Assembly: GCA_029262035.1 (NCBI GenBank)
Contig: JAJDAE010000146.1
Coordinates: 1 to 42,461, forward strand
DNA: 42,461 nt
Direction of reading: 5' to 3'
DNA from: Candidatus Zhuqueibacterota bacterium
GTDB lineage: Bacteria; Zhuqueibacterota; Zhuqueibacteria; Oceanimicrobiales; Oceanimicrobiaceae
Below, in pieces: positions 8,567 through 14,964 of the stretch. A program made the position numbers and the translations under genes. The number at the start of each line of letters is the position of its first letter. Positions within the stretch are counted from its first letter, which is position 1. Below the pieces are notes generated by a model. The model was not told where the DNA came from. It did not search any database and saw nothing but the letters and a program-made list of their open reading frames with translations.

Positions 8567-10000
8567 TTATTTTAAATTTATCCAGTCACTCTCTTCCCGG
8601 TGCATCAGTTTGATCTTAACTCCGTACTTTTCTGCCAGGTATTTGCTGAGGCTGTTGGCGCAAAAAACCGATCGATGCTGACCGCCGGTGCAACCAAATG
8701 CTACCGAAAGGTGCGTGAAACTGCGCTGCTCATATTTCTCGATAACCTGTGAAATGAGGTCGCGAACCCGGGTGAGAAAACTGTGGACTTCCGGCTGGCC
8801 TTCCAGAAATTGAATCACTCCTTTATCATTGCCATTCTGTTTTTTGTACTTATCAAGCCGGCCAGGATTTGTTAGCGAGCGGCAATCGAAAATGAAGCCC
8901 CCGCCATGACCGGTTTCATCTACCGGCAATCCGTTTTTATAAGAGAAGCTTTGAATGTGCACTGTCAATGGTAGCTGTACGTTTCCGATTTCCCGTAATT
9001 TTGTAGAACGTACTATTTTTTGCAGACATGAAAGCAGCATGGGCATTTCAACCGGCAATGAGACGTTGTGGAGCACATACTCAAGGTTGCGAATTGCAAA
9101 GGGCACACTTTGTAAAAAGTGCGTTTTGCGCTCATAAAATCCGCGAAAACCGTATGCGCCCATGGCTTGCATAATGCGCACGAGTGTATACCCGTAGTAA
9201 TATTTCATAAATTCATCACGATCGATCTTAGTGAGCTTGCTTAACTTGTTGAGATAAGCCTGGAGTAATTTTTCCCGAACTTCAAAAGGCAGGTTGGCTT
9301 TTGCATCGAACAGCAGCGAAGCGATATCGTATTGCAGGGCACCTTTGCGACCACCCTGGTAGTCAATAAAATATGGTCTCCCGGCGCGTATCATGATATT
9401 TCTTGATTGGAAATCGCGATAAAGAAAAAAGTCGTGGCGGGTTTCGAGTAAAAAATCGGCAAAGCGGTTGTAATCATCCTCTAATTTTTGCTCGTTGAAG
9501 GAGATTCCCGCGAGCTTCAAAAAGTAATATTTGAAATAACTCAGATCCCACATAATCGACTGACGGTCAAAACTGTGGCGCGGATAACAGAATTTATAAT
9601 TTAATTTTTTACCGCCCTTAATTTGAAATTCAGGCAGCATTTCTACAACGCGGGTATACAAGTGTTCTAATTCAGAAGGGAATTCATTTTTATTTGGCCG
9701 CAGCTTTTCCATCAATTCAAACAGTGTGTCATTACCCAAATCTTCTTCCAGGTAAATATTGGCATCGAGATTTTCGGCATAGATTTCAGGTACGGGCAGA
9801 CCGAGTTTTCCAAAATGTTTGGAGAATTCCAGAAAGGCGATATTCTCTGCACGGTCATCGTTTTCAACACCAATAGCAGTATGTTTTTTACTTTTTAAGC
9901 GATAGCGTTTGCGGTTGGAACCGTGTGCCTTCAACGGTTTAAAGCTATCCACTGCTTCGCTAAAATGTTTTTCAAATAGGGTTTTTAGATTTGAATTCAT
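8567..10000 (-). CDS. AmgK-like sugar kinase fused to a RapZ C-terminal domain
   Basis: Two domains are visible in 477 residues. Residues 20-310 form an aminoglycoside-phosphotransferase-like kinase of the COG3178 group, which includes the MurNAc/GlcNAc anomeric kinase AmgK. Its catalytic loop is YRDFQSRNIM (D196, N201) and its metal-binding aspartate is D213 in FIDYQGG. Residues 345-475 match the C-terminal domain of RapZ, with GHGGGFIFDCRSLTNPGR and GCTGGQHRSV (436-445). In E. coli that domain binds glucosamine-6-phosphate and GlmZ/GlmY small RNAs. The N-terminal P-loop ATPase of RapZ is absent. The fusion suggests an amino-sugar kinase for cell-wall recycling that senses amino-sugar phosphate; that link is inference. 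The gene stands alone, and the nucleotidyltransferase MurU, a frequent AmgK partner, is not adjacent. Confidence 0.85.
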   Translation of the reverse strand: MNSNLKTLFEKHFSEAVDSFKPLKAHGSNRKRYRLKSKKHTAIGVENDDRAENIAFLEFSKHFGKLGLPVPEIYAENLDANIYLEEDLGNDTLFELMEKLRPNKNEFPSELEHLYTRVVEMLPEFQIKGGKKLNYKFCYPRHSFDRQSIMWDLSYFKYYFLKLAGISFNEQKLEDDYNRFADFLLETRHDFFLYRDFQSRNIMIRAGRPYFIDYQGGRKGALQYDIASLLFDAKANLPFEVREKLLQAYLNKLSKLTKIDRDEFMKYYYGYTLVRIMQAMGAYGFRGFYERKTHFLQSVPFAIRNLEYVLHNVSLPVEMPMLLSCLQKIVRSTKLREIGNVQLPLTVHIQSFSYKNGLPVDETGHGGGFIFDCRSLTNPGRLDKYKKQNGNDKGVIQFLEGQPEVHSFLTRVRDLISQVIEKYEQRSFTHLSVAFGCTGGQHRSVFCANSLSKYLAEKYGVKIKLMHREESDWINLK

Positions 10001-10348
10001 TCAAAATAATAAAGACTGTTTGGTTAAGAAGCAAGGGAAGTTTTTGTAAGGATTGGTTAGACAGTTGGAGAAAAGTAGAAAGAGTTTAGAAATCGCACTT
10101 TGTTTAGGGGGAGTTTTGTGTACTGTACGGTTCACTTTGAACCTTTGAGGGCATATGGGAATTGTTCGTCAAAAACATTGGCGTGAAATCGAAACTAACC
10201 TAAGTATTTAATTATTAAGAATTAGTGGGAGTGGAAGTGAAGATGCATACTTTTTTGGCAAGGCTGTTGCATAGAGCAGAACCGTTGTCATCATGATGAA
10301 AGATGAAAGGTATTTTTTAATAATTAATTTAATTTGGAGGTTTTTACA
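10001..10348. other. 348-bp intergenic region with sigma-54 promoter
   Basis: This gap separates the divergent kinase-RapZ gene and the lipoprotein gene. Apart from the sigma-54 promoter at 10256-10271 and the leader leading to the ribosome binding site at 10336-10340, no convincing ORF, hairpin or repeat was found. Confidence 0.6.
10256..10271 (+). promoter_or_regulatory. Sigma-54 (RpoN) promoter
   Basis: TGGCA, six bases, then TTGCA gives TGGCAAGGCTGTTGCA. The sigma-54 consensus is TGGCACG-N4-TTGCA; only the C after TGGCA differs. The invariant GG and GC doublets are correctly spaced. Transcription would start near 10282, giving a leader of about 65 nt before ATG at 10349. No sigma-54 activator (AAA+ enhancer-binding protein) is encoded in the window. 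Confidence 0.7.
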
Positions 10349-11413
10349 ATGAAACGGTTTTTATCTTTAACAGCGATTGTAGCATTACTTGCTTTGACGG
10401 CTTGCAGTAAAAATAGTGAATTAACAGAAGCGGGTACTGAGAACGAAGAATCAATTAGTTTGGAAAAGGAGTTTGGTGGTTACGATAGTAGTAGTGAAGC
10501 GCCGGCATTTGGTGATTCAGAAATGATGAGTGATTTTGAAGCAGACCAAGATGTAAACGATGCATATAGCAATGATGCAGAAGTTCTTGACGCGCTGAGT
10601 TATTCTCAGGATCCGACTGTCGTCAGGGATAATCCAATTAAAGCTTACTTTGTCCGTTTAACCTACGGGCTTTTGGCTGGTGATTCTTTAGCCACAGAAA
10701 TTATCGACTGGAGTGGTTCGCTTGAAGTTAACAAAGGTATTCTGGTTGTTTTAAAAAAGATTCGGTTTGAAGACAATGATTTCATCCATCTTCCAAGAGA
10801 TTCACGCACGAAAGTGGACATTACTTCCCAAACAAAACAACATTTAGACGGCTTGCTTTTGGCAGTTGTTGATAACGACACGACCGACGACGAAGGTTTT
10901 CTAACCATCAATATCGGTGGCTACTCCACAACCTTGGCATTTGCTGATATGGATTCGCTCGAGTCACTTGAAGCGGTTGGCGCAGGTGGACATGAAGTTT
11001 CAATCATTGCTCGTTCTAAAGATTATGTGCCTTTTAACGGCGGCTTTATCTCCGGTCACTGGAAGAAAGATAGAGACAACGGCGGTACATTTCGCGGTCG
11101 TTGGATTAACAGTCTTGGCCTGAATGGTGGTTACTTGCGCGGTATCTGGGGTAAAGATCGCGGCGGCAGTAATGTTTTCAAGGGCAAATACATCAGCTTG
11201 AATGGTGAGTTTCGCGGCCTGCTTGCAGGACATTGGGAAAACACCAGAGGCTCTAACGGCGGTGTATTCAACGGACGTTGGGTTAACCGCAACCATGACA
11301 CAATTGGCCATGTAAGAGGTAATTTTAGAACCGGTCGCTCTGGCGATGGTCGTGGTTTTTTCCAGGGACGATATGCCGTACGTACGCAAGACAACCTGGA
11401 AGCAACTAATTAA
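10349..11413 (+). CDS. Lipoprotein with MORN-like G-x-W/Y repeats
   Basis: The 354-residue protein begins with a lipoprotein signal peptide whose lipobox ends LTAC at C19, so it should be anchored in the envelope. An acidic low-complexity linker runs to about residue 85. A middle domain (about 95-220) has no recognised family. Residues of roughly 225-345 hold at least eight copies of a G-x-aromatic motif (GHW, GRW, GIW, GKY, GHW, GRW, GNF, GRY) spaced about 12-17 residues and often preceded by GG or NGG. This resembles MORN-type or beta-solenoid repeats. ATG at 10349 is chosen over TTG at 10334 because GGAGG at 10336-10340 fits it and because it begins the signal peptide. A sigma-54 promoter lies upstream and a strong terminator downstream, so it is a single-gene regulon member. 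Function is unknown; an extracytoplasmic stress or surface role is inference. Confidence 0.85.
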   Translation: MKRFLSLTAIVALLALTACSKNSELTEAGTENEESISLEKEFGGYDSSSEAPAFGDSEMMSDFEADQDVNDAYSNDAEVLDALSYSQDPTVVRDNPIKAYFVRLTYGLLAGDSLATEIIDWSGSLEVNKGILVVLKKIRFEDNDFIHLPRDSRTKVDITSQTKQHLDGLLLAVVDNDTTDDEGFLTINIGGYSTTLAFADMDSLESLEAVGAGGHEVSIIARSKDYVPFNGGFISGHWKKDRDNGGTFRGRWINSLGLNGGYLRGIWGKDRGGSNVFKGKYISLNGEFRGLLAGHWENTRGSNGGVFNGRWVNRNHDTIGHVRGNFRTGRSGDGRGFFQGRYAVRTQDNLEATN

Positions 11414-11450
11414 GAACTCCTTTTTTACCTTCCTCAAACCCACGGTGCAA

Positions 11451-11480
11451 CCGCCGGCAATTATTGCCGGCGGTTTTTTT
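11451..11480 (+). terminator. Rho-independent terminator after the lipoprotein gene
   Basis: CCGCCGGCAA (11451-11460) pairs with TTGCCGGCGG (11464-11473) around a 3-nt loop and is followed by seven T residues. It lies 38 bp after the stop codon. Confidence 0.95.
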
Positions 11481-11605
11481 ATGTTGGCAAATTTATTTTT
11501 GACTTCCGTGTTTTTTATTTATAGTTTTAACCTACGCCGCTTCTGAAATTCATTCCCCGGTATTTCCCCTTGCGGTTTGAGGCATTTTTTAAAACAATTT
11601 AGGTT

Positions 11606-11633
11606 TTGCCAAGATAAGCGATACGTGTATTAA
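11606..11633 (+). promoter_or_regulatory. Candidate sigma-70 promoter for the small ORF
   Basis: TTGCCA at 11606-11611 (5 of 6 to consensus) is followed by a 16-bp spacer and TATTAA at 11628-11633. Transcription would begin near 11640, about 38 nt before the GTG of the small ORF. The group may use other promoter forms, so this is tentative. Confidence 0.4.
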
Positions 11634-11677
11634 TAAGCAGGCACACGTTGCCGAGAGTAAAATAAGGATTTGAAAAA

Positions 11678-11833
11678 GTGAAACGGCTTGTCTCATGTTT
11701 GGCATTTCTTCTTGGGCTGATTTTGGGAAGTTGTGTATTTTTTCTGCCATTTGTTTTCACATTTTGTAGAAAACTGATCTCCCTAGATTATTTGAAAACC
11801 AGACAACAAGTTGCCCGTCCTAAACTTTTCTAA
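11678..11833 (+). CDS. Small hydrophobic protein with lipobox-like signal, 51 aa
   Basis: GTG at 11678 opens a 51-codon frame beginning MKRLVSCLAFLLGLILGSC. This is a basic N-terminus, a hydrophobic core and an LGSC sequence that could be a lipobox (C19), followed by another hydrophobic stretch FFLPFVFTF and a short basic tail. AAGGA at 11664-11668 gives a ribosome binding site nine bases upstream. A promoter-like pair lies at 11606-11633 and a terminator-like hairpin starts ten bases after the stop, so the ORF looks like a complete small transcription unit. The family is not recognised. It may instead be the surviving signal-peptide end of a decayed lipoprotein gene. Interpretation as a real small membrane protein is moderate at best. 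Confidence 0.4.
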   Translation: MKRLVSCLAFLLGLILGSCVFFLPFVFTFCRKLISLDYLKTRQQVARPKLF

Positions 11834-11842
11834 GATTCAGAG

Positions 11843-11869
11843 AAAACAAAATTGGAGCTATTTTGTTTT
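11843..11869 (+). terminator. AT-rich stem-loop after the small ORF
   Basis: AAAACAAAAT (11843-11852) pairs perfectly with ATTTTGTTTT (11860-11869) around a 7-nt loop. It begins ten bases after the 51-codon ORF's stop. The right arm is T-rich, as in a weak terminator, but the stem has few GC pairs. Confidence 0.45.
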
Positions 11870-11896
11870 GTGTGGGTAATAGCAGATTTGACTTTT

Positions 11897-12182
11897 AGCC
11901 ACAGATGCACACTGATGACCACGGATAACAAACGAGTTGAAATACGAAGCTCCAACCCCAGCCATAATAGAGCCGGCTTTTGAATTCTTCAAAGTCCTTG
12001 GTTATAGTTTTTTGAGAAGAGTGTCAGAAAACTCTACATGCTGAATTATTGCGTCGCGACGATTCTGTGTAGCTGGAGCATCCGCAATTGCTGAGTTGAC
12101 TCAGGCCAACCGGAATTAAAGTTGAATTCAAACCTTTCACCTTTTAACAAAAATTCGTGTTTCATCCGTGTGAATCCGTGGC
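11897..12182. repeat. 30-bp inverted repeats flanking a decayed gene
   Basis: The left arm 11897-11926 starts AGCCACAGATGCACAC, and the reverse complement of the right arm 12153-12182 starts AGCCACGGATTCACAC. The two 30-base arms agree at about five of every six positions. They bracket the GxxExxY pseudogene closely. Sequences of the form CCACAGAT-CACA-GATGAACACGGAT are a known dispersed repeat type in many bacterial genomes and often sit beside GxxExxY genes. The structure looks like a small mobile or transposon-like unit without a transposase. Confidence 0.65.
11931..12147 (+). pseudogene. GxxExxY family protein, decayed remnant
   Basis: No continuous frame survives, but three pieces of a GxxExxY protein are in order. 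Frame from 11931 reads ELKYEAPTPAIIEPAFEF then FKVLGYSFLRRVSEN, matching the family N-terminus (AIIGAAFEVxxxLGxGFLExVYENAL). A +1 shift near 12037 gives HAELLRR. The same frame, through two stops, reads LEHPQLLS, LRPTGIKV and EFKPFTF before TAA at 12145-12147. This is the family C-terminus (LLNYLxxTGxKV...EFKRFTF). The normal length is about 125 residues, so the central part is deleted. The diagnostic glycine of GxxExxY is already replaced (IIEPAFEF). The family's function is uncertain; it is a PD-(D/E)XK-like or nuclease-related domain in some annotations. The flanking inverted repeats suggest it arrived as a mobile cassette. Confidence 0.7.
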
Positions 12183-12376
12183 TGATTATTTATACATTCC
12201 ACCCACGCGGATCGACATAGAACCACAAAATTCATATCGGTAAGTAGTTTGCCTCTCATAAATTTCCGGCATGACCAAAATATCATTTCAATGGGGATAT
12301 CCTTGCCCTGTTCTATCTCTTGTAGATTCTAAAAAATCACCCTAATTAATGTCAATCCGGAAAGTACCCTTTCCGG
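12183..12376. other. Intergenic stretch without recognisable content
   Basis: Between the decayed GxxExxY cassette and the palindromic repeat no ORF, hairpin or promoter stands out. Confidence 0.5.
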
Positions 12377-12452
12377 TCATTCCCGCACGCCCCTAGCGGG
12401 AATCCACGCACGAAAAATGAATGGATTCCCGATGAAAATATTCGGGAATGAT
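12377..12452. repeat. Dispersed palindromic repeat of the TCATTCCCG type
   Basis: TCATTCCCG at 12377-12385 and CGGGAATCC at 12397-12405 are followed by GGATTCCCG (12423-12431) and CGGGAATGA (12443-12451). The element thus consists of two hairpins that are also inverted copies of each other. This pattern matches the short repeats with the core ATTCCCGC-GCGGGAAT common between genes of many environmental bacteria. The remaining 180 bp before the kinase gene shows no gene. Confidence 0.75.
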
Positions 12453-12633
12453 GACCCCGGATGGACACTAAGTAGGTGGTCATTTTTTTCTTACTATTAA
12501 GAGATAGCCCCCTACATTTCTAACATTTAAGATTTACGAATAATCCCTGGTTTTATAACTATTTGAAAATAAGTTGTTTACATAAAGTTCTGTTTTTGGT
12601 ACGGTTTTTGAACTTATTGAAATCGTTCTAAAT

Positions 12634-14154
12634 ATGGTTTTGGTGATGACAAATAAAATAAGTCATAAAATCATTTTTGGTGTGGCTCTGGTCTCCATTA
12701 CAGTTATTGGTATTTTTTCTTTACAGACCAGTCGTTCTGTCCGTACGGCCTTAATGACACAAATTGACGATACCGCAAATCAGCTCAGCGAAACTATCAA
12801 GAGCAGCACAAAATACGATATGCTGCTGAATCAGCGAAAACACATCCATCGAATTATCGATACTATCAGTAGGCAGGAAGGCATCGAAAAAATCCGAATT
12901 TTTAATAAGGAAGGTGTCGTCAACTATTCTTCCGATAAGACTGAAATTGGCAAAATGGTTGATAAAAAAGCTGAATCGTGTTATGCCTGCCATGCCGCCA
13001 ATCAGCCTATCGAAAAGCTCCCAATAAACGAGCGTACACGTACATTTGTTAACGAAGCTGATCATGAAAATTTTGGGATTATCAACCCAATTTACAATGA
13101 GCCCGGCTGCTGGCAGGCGGACTGCCACGCCCATGCCGAAGCACGAAAAGTACTCGGTGTACTTGATGTCACTCTTTCCCTGGAAGAGGTGGAAGCTCAA
13201 ATTCAGACCACGCAAAATAATCTTATCATTCTGGCCTGCAGCGCTGTGGTGGCCATTAGTTTTATTATATGGCTGCTTATGAAAAATCTGGTGGGTAAGC
13301 CGGTTGGAAACCTGGTGTTGGCAACCAATAAAATCGCAGGCGGAGATTTGAATTATAAAATCAAATTGAAGCAAAACGATGAATTGGGACAGTTGGGGAA
13401 ATCATTCAACGATATGACCGAAAAATTGACTAAGGCGCAACAACAACTTTATCAATCCGAAAAATTGGCTTCTTTGGGGCGCCTGGCTGCTGGAGTGGCG
13501 CACGAAATCAATAATCCGCTTACCGGTGTTTTGACCTACGCCAGCTTTCTGCAAAAACGCATTCAGGAGCCTGAAACCAAATCCGATCTGGATGTAATTG
13601 TTCGCGAAACCAAACGTTGCCGCGAAATTGTAAAAGGACTGTTGGATTTCGCACGGCAGGCGCCCCCCCAAAAATCCAATATCAATTTGAATGATGTAAT
13701 TCATCACAGTTTACATATTTTGGATAATCAGTTGTGCCTCAAAAACATCAACGTTAAAACCGGGCTGGCAAAGCTGCCAAATATAAATGTAGATTCAAAT
13801 CAAATCCAACAAGTTATAATCAACCTTCTGGTTAACGCTTCAGACGCTATTGGCAACGGTGGTGGGGAGATTAAAGTTGAAACTAAAACTGAACGCAACG
13901 ATACTGGAGAATCTCTTGTAATGTCGGTTAGTGACACCGGATGCGGTATGTCTAAGGAACAGCAATCCAAGATTTTCGAACCCTTTTTTACAACAAAAGG
14001 GCAAAAGGGCACCGGGCTTGGTCTGGCAGTAGTTTGGGGAATTATTGACAAACATCATGGTAAAATGGATGTAAAAAGTGAACCGGGTAAAGGTACCAGG
14101 TTTACCGTCACCTTGCCTGTAAATGAGAATGCATCTCTAATCGTTGAGAAATAA
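12634..14154 (+). CDS. Membrane histidine kinase with c-type heme motifs in its periplasmic sensor
   Basis: The 506-residue protein has a membrane helix at 13-30, a periplasmic sensor at about 31-193, a second helix at 194-214, a HAMP domain at 215-268 and a kinase core. The phosphoacceptor is H290 (AGVAHEINNPLTG), the N-box centres on N401 (NLLVNASDAI), and the ATP lid glycines are in DTGCGM and GTGLGLAVV. The sensor contains CYACH (116-120), a canonical CxxCH heme c motif, and CWQADCH (159-165), a CX4CH variant. The following RKVLGVLDVTLSL is seen in related sensor domains. It should therefore sense redox state, oxygen, NO or a similar ligand through covalent heme. ATG at 12646 is an alternative start. 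It is the first gene of a five-gene operon and ends 2 bp before its receiver partner. Heme attachment is inferred from motifs. Confidence 0.9.
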   Translation: MVLVMTNKISHKIIFGVALVSITVIGIFSLQTSRSVRTALMTQIDDTANQLSETIKSSTKYDMLLNQRKHIHRIIDTISRQEGIEKIRIFNKEGVVNYSSDKTEIGKMVDKKAESCYACHAANQPIEKLPINERTRTFVNEADHENFGIINPIYNEPGCWQADCHAHAEARKVLGVLDVTLSLEEVEAQIQTTQNNLIILACSAVVAISFIIWLLMKNLVGKPVGNLVLATNKIAGGDLNYKIKLKQNDELGQLGKSFNDMTEKLTKAQQQLYQSEKLASLGRLAAGVAHEINNPLTGVLTYASFLQKRIQEPETKSDLDVIVRETKRCREIVKGLLDFARQAPPQKSNINLNDVIHHSLHILDNQLCLKNINVKTGLAKLPNINVDSNQIQQVIINLLVNASDAIGNGGGEIKVETKTERNDTGESLVMSVSDTGCGMSKEQQSKIFEPFFTTKGQKGTGLGLAVVWGIIDKHHGKMDVKSEPGKGTRFTVTLPVNENASLIVEK

Positions 14155-14156
14155 TC

Positions 14157-14906
14157 ATGAGCCAAACAGATATTTTGTTGGTTGAAGACGAAGAGGTCAT
14201 TATTTCTGCATTTAAAAGATTTTTGAAAGAAGAACGGATTAAGCTTGATGCCGTGACCGATGCCGAGGAAGCGGTTCACCGGTTAGAAAAAAAATCATAC
14301 AAAATTGTGATTTCAGATTTAATGCTGCCAAATTTTTCCGGGCTTGATCTCTTAAAGGTTGTCTCCTCCAAAATGTCAAAAACCCCGTTTGTTGTGATAA
14401 GTGGCTATGCCACACTGAGTAATGCAATTAAATCCTTTAAACTGGGGGCCTTTGATTTTATACCAAAGCCATTTGATATCGATGAAATTTTAGGGGTGGT
14501 TTATCGCGCGCTGGCTTTTTCAGGGAAAACGACTAAACATCATATAAATAATGATGGCAACAAGGCATTTCATTTTCTCGGTTGCCATAGTTGGGCTAAA
14601 AAAGAATCTGCCGGTACTGTTATTTTGGGCTTAGGAGAGACATTCTCCTCAATAAGAGAACGAATCGTTGAAATGGAATTTGAGCCCGTAAACTCAGAAG
14701 TCACCCAGGGTAATGTCTTTCTTAAAATTGAAAGCAAGCATGAGCGCTTGCATAATGTTCGGGCGCCGTTTAGTGGGACAATTATTGAAATCAACAAAAA
14801 TTTTTATGAAAAGCCGTCAGCTTTAGCAAAAAGCAATCTCAGTGAGAATTGGTTGGTCAGAATGAAGCCGGAATTTTATGAAGGTGAAGTTCTGAATTTA
14901 TCATAA
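14157..14906 (+). CDS. Response regulator: receiver domain fused to a GcvH-like domain
   Basis: Residues 1-122 are a CheY-like receiver with acidic pocket E10/D11, phosphoacceptor D54 (VISDLMLP), and K104 in IPKPF. Residues 138-238 match glycine cleavage H protein: HSWAKKESAGTVILGLG, then VRAPFSGTIIEIN and NWLVRMKP. There is no DNA-binding or enzymatic output domain. In GcvH the lipoyl-lysine lies in ES-V-K-A, eight residues before the proline of the next turn. Here the segment reads IESKHERLHNVRAPFSG; it has one extra residue and its lysine is one position early, so normal lipoylation is doubtful. The gene follows the heme kinase by 2 bp and surely takes phosphate from it. The GcvH-like domain may act as a protein-docking or protein-carrier module controlling the redox complex encoded downstream; that is inference. 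Confidence 0.88.
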   Translation: MSQTDILLVEDEEVIISAFKRFLKEERIKLDAVTDAEEAVHRLEKKSYKIVISDLMLPNFSGLDLLKVVSSKMSKTPFVVISGYATLSNAIKSFKLGAFDFIPKPFDIDEILGVVYRALAFSGKTTKHHINNDGNKAFHFLGCHSWAKKESAGTVILGLGETFSSIRERIVEMEFEPVNSEVTQGNVFLKIESKHERLHNVRAPFSGTIIEINKNFYEKPSALAKSNLSENWLVRMKPEFYEGEVLNLS

Positions 14907-14964
14907 AACGCAAACGGTCAGTTTGCATGCTTATCACTATCTTTAAAAAATGAGGAGTATTGAA

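Noticed and set aside
12597-12611. A second sigma-54 promoter before the heme kinase (TGGTACG-N4-TTGA)
   Set aside because: The essential GC at -12 is GA here and the site is only 22 bp before the start codon.
12751-13374. A 207-codon open frame on the minus strand inside the heme kinase gene
   Set aside because: It lies opposite well-supported kinase sensor and HAMP sequence, has no recognisable domain and no ribosome binding site.
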